DNA from: Candidatus Altimarinota bacterium
GTDB lineage: Bacteria; Patescibacteriota; Gracilibacteria; BD1-5; UBA6164
Length of the DNA stretch: 64,000 nucleotides
Assembly (NCBI GenBank): GCA_019454605.1
Contig: JACFNZ010000004.1
Location: 1 to 64,000, forward strand
Reading direction: 5' to 3'
Below the pieces are notes generated by a model, which worked only from the letters and a program-made list of their open reading frames with translations, had not been told where the DNA came from and did no database searches. Made by a program: the position numbers and the translations under genes. Within the stretch, counting starts at the first letter, position 1. The number at the start of each line of letters is the position of its first letter. Shown here one piece after another: positions 1 to 10,592 of the stretch.

Positions 1-383
1 ATATACTTGATGAAAAATGGGTGGATGATTATTTACTTGAAGTATCAAAAGTAAGAGAAATGCCTATTGAAAATCTTGATTGATATAAACAAAGTTATAT
101 GTATTTTTTAAATAGTATGGATGAAAATGCAAAAATAGAATTTGCAAAAAATATGACATTTTTATCTTCTGGAGTTTTAATAGGAGCTTTAGCAGATGCA
201 AAAATAGATGCTTGTCCTATGTTTTGATTTGATAAAAAATCATATGATGAGATTTTATGATTAGATAAAGAATGATTTACTACAGAGTTTATAATTGCTA
301 TTTGATATAGACATGCAGATGATGAATATCAAAATTATAAAAAAGTAAGATTTTCAAAAGATGTTTTAGTGAAAAAATTTTAA
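1..383 (+). CDS. Nitroreductase family protein, 3' part only
   Basis: The gene enters from the left edge; about 126 residues remain, read from position 3 and ending at TAA. The C-terminal half of a flavin-dependent nitroreductase (NfsB/NADH-oxidase-like fold) is suggested by SSGVLIGALADAKIDACPM, matching the family helix that packs on FMN, followed by the late strand with FIIAIGYRHADDEY. Such enzymes reduce nitro groups, quinones or flavins with NAD(P)H in the cytoplasm. Five TGA codons lie in frame as glycine, including the one in the GYR motif. A hairpin terminator follows directly. The N-terminal substrate-binding part is outside the window, so the subfamily cannot be given. Confidence 0.75.
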
Positions 384-385
384 AG

Positions 386-418
386 AAAAACTTGCAAATT
401 TTTGCAAGTTTTTTTTTC
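386..418. terminator. Hairpin terminator between convergent genes
   Basis: A 13-bp inverted repeat (386-398 with 401-413) around AACTTGCAAA, A-rich on the left and followed by T's on the right. It can end the nitroreductase transcript and, read on the other strand, the HD-protein transcript. Confidence 0.8.
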
Positions 419-433
419 ATTAGTAAATGAGTT

Positions 434-1567
434 TTAAAAATCTTCTAAATTAATATCATCTACATAAATTGATTCAAAGTTTTTTCAAACTTTATTTAAC
501 ATAAAATCAATATCCTCTCAAGAGTATTTTTCTTTTAATGCTAAAAATATTTTATCTTCTATTATTTTATAATTTTTTGAACCATACAAAACTTCAATTT
601 TTGCTTCAAAATAAGCACTCAGTATATCAGCCATTTTTGCAAGTTTTCAATTTTTGTTAGAAAATGGATCAAGCATTAAAGGAATTATTTTTTGTTTATA
701 ATCATTACTTATATGACAAAATAAAGCATCTTCCATCATAGCATACTCAACTTTTTCAAGTATTTCTTCAAAACCAGGAACTCATTTTTTAGTTGGAGTG
801 ATTATATCTCAAGTAATAGCTTCAGGTATATCATGATAAAGAGTTTTTTTCAAACTTTCCACTTTATCAAAAGATGAATTTTTTTCAAAAGATAATAAAA
901 CATAGTTTATAAATGTAATTATTACAAGATGAGACATTACAGAAATAGGAAATTTTCTGCTTTGTTGGTTCCATCTCATACAATAACTAAGTCTTCTTAA
1001 TTGTTCTAAATAATTATAATAATGCTTATTTGAAAGTATTTCATCAATTGATGAAATTTCTTTTGATAAATTTTCAAGAGATAAATTTATTTCTTGAAGT
1101 GGTTTTTTGTATATATAATCAAATATTTTTGCATTTACTTCTGCTTCAAAAAGTCAAGCAATTTTTTTTGATGCATTTATAATTAAATCTTCTTTTTTAT
1201 GATTTTTGTCATTTATAGTATTTTTAATATCTTTCTTTAAATTCTCTGGAGCATCAAAAGAAAGTATGTATGATAGAGATTTATTTTCAAGTTTTTCAAA
1301 TATTTCTTTATCAAATTTTTTGATTTGATTTTTAGTTCAAGTATTTATATCAGACAAAATAGTGGTTGAAAAAAGTGAAAAAATCATTTTTTTGATTATA
1401 TACTCTTCATCTAAATCTCATCATTCTAAATGCACTATAAATAAAGCAATATGTATAGCAAATCAAGTATTATCAAGGATACTTACTTCTTCTATTTTTG
1501 GATAATTATTCCATCTTTTGGTTAAAAGTCATTTTGTGAGTAAGTTTTTTAGTATAGTTGAAATCAT
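434..1567 (-). CDS. Tandem HD-domain metal-dependent phosphohydrolase
   Basis: A 377-aa protein with two HD-like halves. The C-terminal half has the pattern of the YfbR/HD_3 hydrolases: a helix with MSHLVIITFINYVLL, then LYHDIPEAITGDIITPTKK, which supplies the metal-binding HD pair and the conserved PE.ITGD segment. The N-terminal half has a weaker copy (IHIALFIVHLEGGD). Family members are 5'-deoxynucleotidases or related nucleotide phosphohydrolases, so nucleotide-pool cleaning is the likely role, but the substrate is not visible. The start is an ATG at 1567 after an A/T-rich spacer shared with the divergent glycosyltransferase gene. TGA is used for several glycines. Confidence 0.7.
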
Positions 1568-1724
1568 ATATTTTGTTTATTTTTAATAAATCCATAGTTT
1601 ATGAAAAAAGAAGTTTTTTGCAAAAATATAGTAAAAAATATCATTTTTTTGATTTTTAAAACATATATAGTATAATAGATAAAGTATAATAGATAAAGTA
1701 TAAAAATAAAACATAAAAAATTAA
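1568..1724 (+). promoter_or_regulatory. Divergent spacer with tandem TATAAT repeats
   Basis: The spacer between the minus-strand HD gene and the plus-strand glycosyltransferase holds a 14-bp unit AGTATAATAGATAA at 1669-1682 and 1683-1696, and a third partial copy from 1697. Each copy carries a TATAAT hexamer reading rightward, 28-55 bases before the ATG at 1725. This looks like tandem -10 elements for the downstream gene; no clear -35 box is seen. Confidence 0.45.
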
Positions 1725-2918
1725 ATGCAAAATAAATTAAATAGTAAAAATAGCTATAGTATTCAACTTGAAAATCCAACAAAAATTCAAGAAGAAATAA
1801 CTTTAAATGCTCAAAAAATAAATTCTATATTGAAGTCTACAAAATATCAAATATTTAATTATCTAGAAAAAATAGAAAAATATGAACCTTGATTTAAATA
1901 TAATAAATATACTCTAAATTATTTATTTGAAAAATATCCAAATATAACTTTAGAAGAATTTAGTTCTATATTTTTAAACAATACATATAATAAAGTTATT
2001 TTAATGTGTGATAAAGAAATATTTACTATACTTGATTTAAATAATATAAATCCTTGAGATGATTTAATAGAGCATATTATGGATAAAATATCTTTAACAA
2101 ATGATGAATTAAATAATAAAATTGCTTGAAAAATAGATTTTTTAACCTTTCCTAATTTATCAACTTTAGATACGGCTCAATCTTATTTTTATGAAAAAAT
2201 GACAAAATTACTACCAAATACTAAAATAATATTTGGTGATCAAAAAGAAATTAAAAGTAAATTTTGACAAAATCAACTAGATTGTGATAGTGTTTGATTT
2301 ATAGATTTATTATGAAATTGAAATTTTAACACTTGCCTATTAAAGATATTAAAAACTAATCCAAATGATCAAAAATTAGATGAATTAAATAAATTATTTG
2401 AAAATATTGATAAAGATATTTTTATATGATGAAGTACTACAGCTATCCCTTTTAATCTTCCTGGTAGATTATATTCAATAATTATGCCAAAAATTCCAAA
2501 TAATTGAAATAAAAAATTAAATTTATTAGAAAATTGATTATTAATAAATAGTATGTGATATTTAAATTCAGCTTATTATACTCAAAAAGTAGTAGCTGCA
2601 TTTGTATCTTGAAGTCATAATATATGAGAACCCTTAAATGCTTGAAAATTAACAGTAGTAAATAATGAAATAGAAAATAGATTTAATCACAATTGGTTGA
2701 TATCATATTTTTGAGAAAAAGTTTGATTACTTCATTATACTATATGAAATGAAGTTCAAATACAAAAGGAAGTAGATGAATTTTTAAATATTCCAAGAGA
2801 AGAAATAAATAAAAGAAATGATGAATTTCAAAAAATGTATAAAGAAAAAATAGAAAATTTTATAAATTGATTACTTTATTTGTTTTTAAAAAAATCTTTT
2901 AAAGAAAAAATAAACTAA
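1725..2918 (+). CDS. Glycosyltransferase, Kdo-transferase (KdtA)-like
   Basis: A 397-aa cytoplasmic protein. The C-terminal part contains AAFVSGSHNIGEPLNAGKLT followed by VVNNEIENRF, which resembles the GGHNPLEPA..G.PVI.GP...NF donor-binding region of WaaA/KdtA and related GT-B transferases; the segment IIGGSTTAIPF upstream fits the start of that domain. The N-terminal 200 residues are divergent. WaaA transfers Kdo to lipid A, but nothing here shows that this cell makes lipid A, so the acceptor may be another surface glycan. It heads the series followed by the DUF4012 protein and murE, consistent with envelope assembly. Family assignment is moderate; substrate unknown. Confidence 0.5.
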
Positions 2919-2950
2919 ATTGCTCTACCAATAAAAAATTAGGAATAAAA

Positions 2951-2998
2951 AAAAATCAAAAAACACTTTTTAAAAAGTGTTTTTTGATTTTTTTTTAT
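2951..2998 (+). terminator. Strong 21-bp hairpin terminator
   Basis: A near-perfect 21-bp inverted repeat (AAAAATCAAAAAACAC arm and its complement) followed by a T-run, directly after the glycosyltransferase. It separates that gene from the DUF4012 gene, which has its own -10 element. Confidence 0.85.
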
Positions 2999-3001
2999 TA
3001 T

Positions 3002-3009
3002 TTATATAA
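3002..3009 (+). promoter_or_regulatory. -10 element deciding the DUF4012 start
   Basis: TTATATAATG contains a good -10 box whose last base overlaps the first possible ATG (3009). Transcription would start after that ATG, so the second in-frame ATG at 3036 is the likely translation start, giving a short leader. Confidence 0.5.
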
Positions 3010-3035
3010 TGAATTTATACTTTTTAATTTATTAT

Positions 3036-5240
3036 ATGTCTGAAAAATCAAAAAAAGATAGTGAAGAAATAAAAAAAATTGAAATACTAAATGATATAGA
3101 AAAAACAGATGAGGAAAACAATATAGATATTTCATCTATTTTTTTGCTACAAAAAACTAAGGTTTTAAAAAGTATATTTAAAAAAAATACTCTTGATTTA
3201 AAAACTGACTTAAAAAAATATGTTTTTTGTAGTATTTATCCAAAAATAAAGTTATTAAAACTTTATAGACCTATAAATATTGATATAAAAAAAATAAAAA
3301 AACATAAACCCCTTATTTTATCTTATTATTTACCTAAAAAAGATGAAACTACTCTTGATTTTTTAGAAGTAAATAATAATAAAGAGTATTTTGATATAAT
3401 TAAACCAACAAAAAAAATATTTGATTTTAAAAAATTAAAAAATCTTAGATTCCCTTTTTTAAAAGCTTTGTTTAGTTTAATATTTTTATTTATTTTTTTG
3501 GCTTGATACTGAATTTGAATTAAATTTTATATAGAAAATACTTTTTTAAAACTATCAAATATTGATTTTAAAAATACAAATAATTTAGTAAAAGAAATTC
3601 CTTTAGTTAGTAGTGATTTAAAAAATATAAATATATTGATTTTACCTATAAAATGACTAAATTTAATTATAAATAATGATTCAATAAATAATTTATCAAA
3701 TATAATAAATTGAACTTTAAGTATAATAAATACAGCAAACTCTTGAGTTAAAATCTATGTTTGACTTGATGAGATAGTTAAAAATAAATGAATTGAAAAT
3801 ATTATGTTTTCTCAATTTATTGAAAATATCACACCAATTTTATCTTCAATGAAGCAAAATTTAGAGATTTGAGTAAATGATTTTTCTAAAGTAAAAAGCT
3901 TTTCATCTAAAGAACTTGATGAAAAATTAAATAAATATAAAAATATATTATCTCAAATAAAATTAAATTTTGATAAAATATATTTAAACTTAGATGTAAT
4001 AAAAGATATTTTATGACACAATGAGAAAAAAACTTATTTTGTTATTTTTCAAAATAATGATGAAATAAGACCAACTTGATGATTTATGTGAAGTGTTTGA
4101 ATTATTGAAGTTTTTAGATGACAAGTTATAAAATTTGAAAATAAAGATATTTATGCAATAGAGTGGGATTTAAAAGATTTTGCTTCAAAATCCTGAGTTG
4201 CTTTTGAAGAAATATCTCCAAAATGACTTAATAAAATAACTCCTACTTTTGGACTTAGAGATGCTAACTATTTCCCAGATATAAAAGAAAGTAGTTTAAA
4301 AATAAAATCATTTTTAGATAAATCACCAAAGTATAAAATCGATTGAATTGTTTATATAAATCAAAATATTATTAAAGATATATTAAAACTTACTTGACCT
4401 ATATATTTTGATGATTTAAAAAAAGAAATAAATGATGAAAATTTTTCTTTAATATTTTCTACTTTAGTTGAAGCAAAACTAACAAAAACTCACACTCTTT
4501 CAACTCCAAAACAAATATTATTTGATTTTTCAAAAATTTTTTTAGATAAATTAAAAAAAGATAAAGATTATAAAAAATATTTAGATCTAGCTTTTGAAAG
4601 TATAGATAAAAAAGATATAATTTTTTACTTATTTGATGAAAAAAATAATGACTTTTTAACTTCATTGTGACTTGAAAAAAAATATGACTATTCTAATTAT
4701 TTAGACTTTAATTATCCTGTTTTTACTTCAATATCTTGAAATAAATCAGATAGGTATATGAAAAGAGATTTTGTAAAAGATGTAAATATATGAAATGATT
4801 GTAGTATAAATACAACTTTTACTATAAATCAAAGACACAATTTTACTTTAAATGATGAAGTTTTAGTAAAAACTCTGCTTTATGAAAATAATTTAACAAA
4901 TAAAGTTGATGTTTCAAATATTTTAGATATTCAATGAAGGGGATTAAATAAACAATTTGTGAGAGTTTTAATTCCTAAAGATGCTATAATTCAAGATAGT
5001 TGAAAATATTTTGTAGAAAATAAACCAAATTATAAAGAAGTTTCTTTTTATTTAGAAACATTTCCATCTTTAAACTCTAGTTTTTCTTTTAATTATTCTA
5101 TTTTAAATAATTCTTGTAAAAATTATAATTATTTATTACAAAAACAACCTTGAATTTCAAATTATTGACTAGAATTTAGAAAAAATTGAATTTTAGAAAA
5201 CTCTTTATATAATGAAAATGATTTTATTTATAATAATTAA
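3036..5240 (+). CDS. DUF4012 membrane-anchored surface protein
   Basis: A 734-aa protein. About 130 cytoplasmic residues precede one strong membrane segment (RFPFLKALFSLIFLFIFLA), then a large outer domain. Around residue 345 it carries EIRPTGGFMGS, the hallmark of DUF4012, a family common in Actinobacteria and CPR bacteria whose function is unknown; genes of this family often sit beside polysaccharide or cell-wall genes. Here it is two bases upstream of the murE-like ligase and follows a glycosyltransferase, which agrees with an envelope role. The PTGG glycines are encoded by TGA TGA. I chose ATG 3036 because the promoter overlaps the earlier ATG at 3009. Confidence 0.8.
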
Positions 5241-5242
5241 AA

Positions 5243-6550
5243 ATGTCTTTTAAAAGCCACATATCACTTGATAATCCATTAAGATTACTTTATCATCGTT
5301 TTAGAGCAATTATTGCTTCATTTATTTACTGATTTCCTTCAAGAAATATGGTAATTATTTGAATTACTTGAACTAATTGAAAAACAACAACTACAAATCT
5401 AGTAGCTAGATGATTAAAATCAACTTGAAAAAAAGTTTTTATGTTTTCTACAATAAATTATTTTATTTGAGATAAAGAATATAGAAATGATACAAAAATG
5501 ACTTCTCCAGATCCATTTTTACTTCAAAGTTTATTAAAAGAAGCAAAAAATGCATGATGTGAGATAGCTGTTATTGAAACTTCAAGTCACTCAATAACTA
5601 TGAGTAGAAATTGGGGAATTGATTATGATATTGCACTTTTAACAAATGTAACTCAAGATCACCTAGATTTACACCATACTATGGATAATTATGTGAGAAC
5701 TAAGTTAAAATTATTTAAAAATTTAATTTGATCAAAAAGAAAACCTTGAATAAAAAAAACAGCCATAATAAATATTGATAGTGATTATAAAGAATTATTT
5801 TTAAACGAAACTTATGATGTATTATCAACTTATTGATTTGATCACAATGCCAACTTAAGAGCTACAAATATAATAAATGATATTTCATGAGTAACTTTTG
5901 ATGTAAAAATCCCAGGAGAAACATTAAAAATAAAAACAAAACTATTTTGAAAACATAATATATATAATATACTTTGAACTATTTGAGTATTTTTATCACT
6001 TTGATTAAAAGAAAAAGATATAGAAAAAGCTATTAAAGAAGTTGATGTGATTCCTTGAAGACTTGAGGAAATTAGAAATTATGAATGATTTAAAGTTTTT
6101 GTTGATTATGCACATACTCAAGATGCTTTAGAAAATGTGTTAAATACTTTAAAAAATATAACTTGAATAAATAGAATTATAACAGTTTTTTGAGCTACTT
6201 GAGATAGAGATAGAAGTAAAAGACCTTTGATGTGAGAAGTTGTTTCAAGGTTGTCTGATTATGTAGTTTTAACTCAAGATGATGATTATTCAGAGAAAAC
6301 TCAAGATATTATGAAAGATATTTTACCTTGAATAGAAAGAAAAGAATGAAATGATTTTTGGATAATTCCAGATAGAGAAACAGCTATTAGAACAGCTTTG
6401 TTGCAAGCTCAAAAAGACGATGCTATTTTGATAGCTTGAAAATGAGACGAACATGTTATGATGACAAACTCTTGACCTATTCCATACAATGACAAAGAAA
6501 TTGTATTAAAGATACTAAAAGAAATTGATGATAATAAAATAATAAAATAA
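5243..6550 (+). CDS. murE: MurE-type Mur ligase (UDP-MurNAc-peptide synthetase)
   Basis: A 435-aa ATP-dependent ligase that adds the third residue to the peptidoglycan stem peptide. Visible are the ATP loop GITGTNGKTTTT (about residue 40), the Mur motif ETSSHSITMSRNWG, the TNVTQDHLDLHHTM motif, and a C-terminal domain with VDYAHTQDAL and FGATGDRDRSKRP. The usual N-terminal UDP-binding domain is short: only about 35 residues precede the P-loop, against about 110 in E. coli MurE. The pocket that reads the third amino acid is DNPR in diaminopimelate enzymes, but here it is DDDYSE, so the added residue cannot be predicted. Start spacing of two bases after the DUF4012 stop indicates one transcript. 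Confidence 0.85.
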
Positions 6551-6560
6551 TAAAATAATT

Positions 6561-7319
6561 ATGAAAATTTTAAGAGATAAATACTTGGATGAATATAATA
6601 AAAAAGTTATTGATATTAACAAAAAAATTAATAATTTTTTATTATTTTCTAAAGATTTTAATTTTGATTATTTAATAGAAGCATCAAGTGTTTATTCATC
6701 AAATATTGAGTGAAACACTATAAATTTAAATTCATTTATGAATTATAAAATACAAGAAAAAAAAATAAAAACTAAAGATATTGAAGAAATTGAAAATTTG
6801 ATAAAGGCATATAATTTTGCTTGAGATAATTTATTAAATCAAGAAAATTTTTTAAAAGCTCATTATATTGCTTCAAAAACATTATTAATAAATTCGAAAA
6901 GGTGAGTTTATAGAGGTGATAAAGTTTGAGTTTTTTGAAAAAATTGACTTATTTATATGGCAATTGAACCAGAACTTGTAAAAGAAAACATGCAAAATTT
7001 GTTTGATGATATAAATTTTTTACTAAATTCTAAATTATCAAACCAAGAAATATTTTATTATGCTTCATTTATACACCTTACTTTTGTGCATATTCATCCC
7101 TTTGCTGATTGAAATTGAAGATGTGCAAGACTTTTAGAAAAATGGTTTATAGTTTCAAAGTTATGAAAAGATTTTTGGAAATTGCAATCTGAAAAATTTT
7201 ATAAAGAAAATAGAGAAAAATATTATGAAAATATAAATTTATGAGTAAATTATTATGAATTAAATTATGACAATTCACTTAATTTTTTATATATGTTAAA
7301 AGAAAGTTTAGATAATTAA
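6561..7319 (+). CDS. Fic-domain protein AMPylator with inhibitory motif
   Basis: A 252-aa protein with the complete Fic active site HPFADGNGR at residues 179-187, both glycines encoded by TGA. Fic enzymes transfer AMP (sometimes other phosphate groups) from a nucleotide to a hydroxyl side chain; H179 is the catalytic base. An intact inhibitory helix motif SSNIEGN lies near residue 46-52, with E50 as the arginine-clamping glutamate, so this is a self-inhibited class II-type Fic protein. No DNA-binding domain or antitoxin gene is seen. It lies 10 bases after murE and 14 bases before dnaX, so it is co-transcribed with housekeeping genes rather than mobile DNA. Target unknown. Confidence 0.9.
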
Positions 7320-7333
7320 CTATTTTATTTATT

Positions 7334-8737
7334 ATGACACTTTACCTAAAATACCGTCCTATTGATTTTGAAAGTTTAGTTTGACAAGATTTTATAAAAA
7401 ATACTTTAAAAGAAGCTATAAAAAAAGATAAGTTAATTTGAGCTTATTTATTTTGTTGACCTAGAGGAACTTGAAAAACTTCAACTGCAAGAATATTTGC
7501 AAAAGCAATAAATTGTTTAGATTTAATAAATTGAAATCCTTGTTTAAAATGTAAGGTTTGTGAAGGTTTTTTAGAAAATAGTTTAGTTGATATTATTGAA
7601 ATAGATGCTGCAAGTAATACTTGAGTTGATAATATAAGAGAAATAATTGAAAAAGCTGTTTTTTCTCCAACATTTTGTAAATATAAAGTTTATATAATTG
7701 ATGAAGTTCATATGTTATCAAAATGAGCTTTTAATGCTTTACTTAAAATACTTGAAGAACCACCTAAACATTTAAAATTTATTTTAGCAACTACAGAAAA
7801 ACATAAAATTCCAGAAACAATACTTTCTCGTTGTCAAATATATGACTTTAAGTCTATAAATTCAATTGATTTAACAAATAGATTAAAATTTATTGCAAAA
7901 AATGAAAATATTTTAGTAGATGAAAAATCTCTAGAATTTATTGTAAAACAAGCTAAATGATGACTTAGAAATGCAATATCATTATTTGAACAATTAATTG
8001 TTAATGATGAGATAAAATACGATACTATCATAAATAATTATTGAATCCCAACAAGTGATATTATTTCAAATTTTTATACTAAAATTATAAATAATGATAA
8101 TTCTGTAATAAATGATTTTGACTCTATATCAAATGATTTTAATTTGCAATTATTTTTTAAAGAATTACTTTTTTACATAAAAGATATTTTACTTGAAAAT
8201 TTAAATAATAAAGAGGTTTTAGACAAAAATATATTTATTCTTGAAACTCTATCAAAAGCATTTTATGATTCAAAAAACTCATTTGATGAAAAAACTATAT
8301 TTTTAATTTGATTATTAAAGTGCATTGAATTAAAAGAGGTTAAAAAAGATATTAATAAAGAAACAAAAATAAAAGAAGTTGAAGAAAAAACAATAAATAC
8401 AATAAAACCTAAAGAAGAAAATTTAACAGATAATGATTTATTTGATATTTTTTGAGAAGAAGAAAGTCAAGTAGAAGATAAAATTGAAGAAAAAGAAGTA
8501 AAAAACTCATCATTTGATCAAGAAAAACTAATAAATGAAGTAAAAAATCTTTGATGAAAATGAGCTTTAACTATGTCTTTAAGAGGATCATCTTTTAATT
8601 TTGATTTTAAAAAATTAACTATTTTTACAAAAACAAAAATGAGTTTAAAACAAATTTCATCAAATGATAATATTGCTTTAATTACATCTGCTATGGAAAA
8701 AATATGATTTTTAAATATTAATATAGAAGTAAAATAA
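7334..8737 (+). CDS. dnaX: DNA polymerase III subunit gamma/tau
   Basis: A 467-aa clamp-loader ATPase. It begins with the DnaX signature YLKYRPIDFESLVGQD, followed by the Walker A loop GPRGTGKTST, a zinc module starting at NPCLKCKVC, the Walker B/DExH strand IIDEVHMLSKGAFNALLKIL, the sensor region KFILATTEKHK and the arginine finger ETILSRCQ. It loads the sliding clamp at the replication fork. The middle is a low-complexity acidic linker (about residues 340-395) and the C-terminal tail is short, so a tau-type extension binding polymerase or helicase is reduced. The stop overlaps the start of the priA N-terminal gene by one base. Confidence 0.95.
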
Positions 8738-9690
8738 TGTTTGCTATTATTTCTCCATTTTCTAGAAGTTTTGATGATATATGATTTACTTACAAAATAC
8801 CAACTAGTTTAATTAGCACTTTAACTATTTGAATGGTTGTAGAAGTTCCTTTTTGAGATAAAAAAACTTTTTGAGTAGTGTTAAATATCGTAAATGAAAC
8901 TAATTTTGATAAATCTAAAATAAAAGAGATTTTAAATATTTATTCTCTAGATATTTTTTTGTTAAATTATCAAATAGAGTTGTTAAAATGGATATCATAT
9001 AATTATTTTTGTTTAATTCATCAATCATTAAATCTATTTTTTCCCAAAAATTTAGTTTGAAAAATCACAAAAAATAAATTTGAGTTTAAAAAAGAAGAAA
9101 AAAAATTTAATTATAACTTTAATTACACTAAAACTTTATCACAAAAACAATTAGAAATTTATAATAAAATAATAAAAAGTAATAATAATAAATTTTTACT
9201 TTATTGAGTAACTTGAAGTGGAAAAACTGAAATTTATATAAATTTAATAAAATATTATTTAGATAGGGGAGAGCAAAGTTTACTTTTAGTTCCAGAAATA
9301 ATTTTAACAAACCAGATATTTGAAAGAATTAAAAAGGTATTTTGAGATGAAGTTATAATTATAAATTCGTCTATTTCTGAAAGTAAAAAAACTATTTATT
9401 ATGAAAATATTTTAAAAAATAATGTAAAAATAATTATAGGAACAAGAAGTAGTTTATTTTATCCTTATAATAATTTAGGAATAATAATTATTGATGAAGA
9501 ACATGATAATAGTTATATTTCTGATATTTCACCAAGATACGATGCTATAGAAGTTGCAATTGAAATTTCAAAACTAAAAAATATAAAATTATTACTTTGA
9601 TCTTGAACTCCAAAAATAAACCATATGTATAGATGAATAGTAAAAAAAGAATTTGAAGTATTAAATTTACTTTTATGATATGAAAAATAA
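8737..9690 (+). CDS. priA: PriA N-terminal half (DNA-binding and helicase motifs I-III)
   Basis: A 317-aa protein equal to the first half of the primosomal helicase PriA, which reloads replication forks. The N-terminal part resembles the PriA 3'-DNA-binding domain (GMVVEVPFGDKKTFGVV). The first RecA-like lobe has Walker A GVTGSGKTE (157-165), LLLVPEIILT, GTRSSLFYP, Walker B DEEH (253-256) and motif III GSGTP (288-292). It stops about 25 residues after motif III, followed by a palindromic terminator. The second lobe and the zinc-binding region are absent here but present as a separate gene at 34610-35605. The start overlaps the dnaX stop. Together the two proteins total 648 aa, near a normal PriA length. 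Confidence 0.88.
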
Positions 9691-9716
9691 GCCTTTAAAG
9701 GCTTATTTTCTATTTT
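9684..9716. terminator. Bidirectional palindromic terminator holding two stop codons
   Basis: A perfect 13+13 palindrome (AAAATAAGCCTTT and its complement). The priA-N stop (9688-9690) and the stop of the convergent lysozyme-like gene (9703-9705, complement) are both inside the stem, so it serves both genes. Confidence 0.85.
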
Positions 9717-10569
9717 TGATATATAATATTTTAAGTAATTTAGTTAGTAGTCAATCATAATTTCAAACTACATCTTTATTTAAATTATTGTTTACAAATG
9801 TATTTCATTCTAGAGTAGTATTATTTGAAACTCAGTTATATAGTATTCAGTGAAGTCTTATATCTCTTAGAGAATAATTATTATAAGTGATATTTATATT
9901 GTCATTTCAAAATCTAGTTTTGTAATTATGGTATTTATTGTTATTAAAATAATCCCATTTTGCTTTTGAAAAATTTATAAAATCTAAAACTTGATCTTGT
10001 AATTCTATAGTTCCAATTTCTCAAGGAGTATAATACTTGCTTGTAATTTGAAATAATCAATATCAATTTGCAGGATTTGACATATTACAATTTGTTTCAA
10101 TTGACCAAGTAGCCATAATTAATGGAGTAGGGAAGTTATATCTTTTTCAATAAACATCTAATATATCAAAATATTTAAAACAATTATCTGGAATTTTTGT
10201 ATTTGTTTGTATATCTTTTCAATATTTATTATAAAAATCCATTTCAAAATCATAATTATCGTGTTTTGGAGTATTTATTATACTATCTTGCTCTAATTTC
10301 TTTAATTTATTATTTACTGAATTTCTAAAATATTTTTTAACTTCATTTAGAATTTGCCAATTTTTAGAATTTCTTTTTACTTTTTTTTGTGCTTTTTCAA
10401 GTAAAGTAATTTTTCATTCTAAATAATTAATATTTTTAGAATTTTCTAGTTCTATAACTTTATTTTCAAGTTTTTTTAACGATTCTTTTTCTTTTTTTGT
10501 AAAGTTATAAGCAAAAGTATTTCAAGTTATAAAAATAATTGATAATATTAAAATAAAAATTTTTCTCAT
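9703..10569 (-). CDS. Secreted lysozyme/transglycosylase-like protein
   Basis: A 288-aa protein with an N-terminal signal peptide (MRKIFILILSIIFITGNTFA) and a Lys-rich helical stretch (about residues 22-95). A segment PLIMATWSIETNC followed by NGYGLFQITSKYY resembles the SLT/goose-lysozyme core, in which the Glu after the first helix is catalytic and a G.GL.QI motif follows. Such enzymes cleave the MurNAc-GlcNAc bond of peptidoglycan outside the membrane. In a putatively host-dependent CPR cell it could serve growth of its own wall or attack on a neighbour; the sequence does not say which. It shares a strand with the adjacent coiled-coil membrane protein. Confidence 0.6.
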
Positions 10570-10592
10570 AAAATTAAAATTAAAAAATAAAA

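Noticed and set aside
8737-9690. PriA-N as a simple truncated pseudogene
   Set aside because: Motifs are intact, the gene ends cleanly at a terminator, and the missing half exists as an intact gene at 34610-35605.
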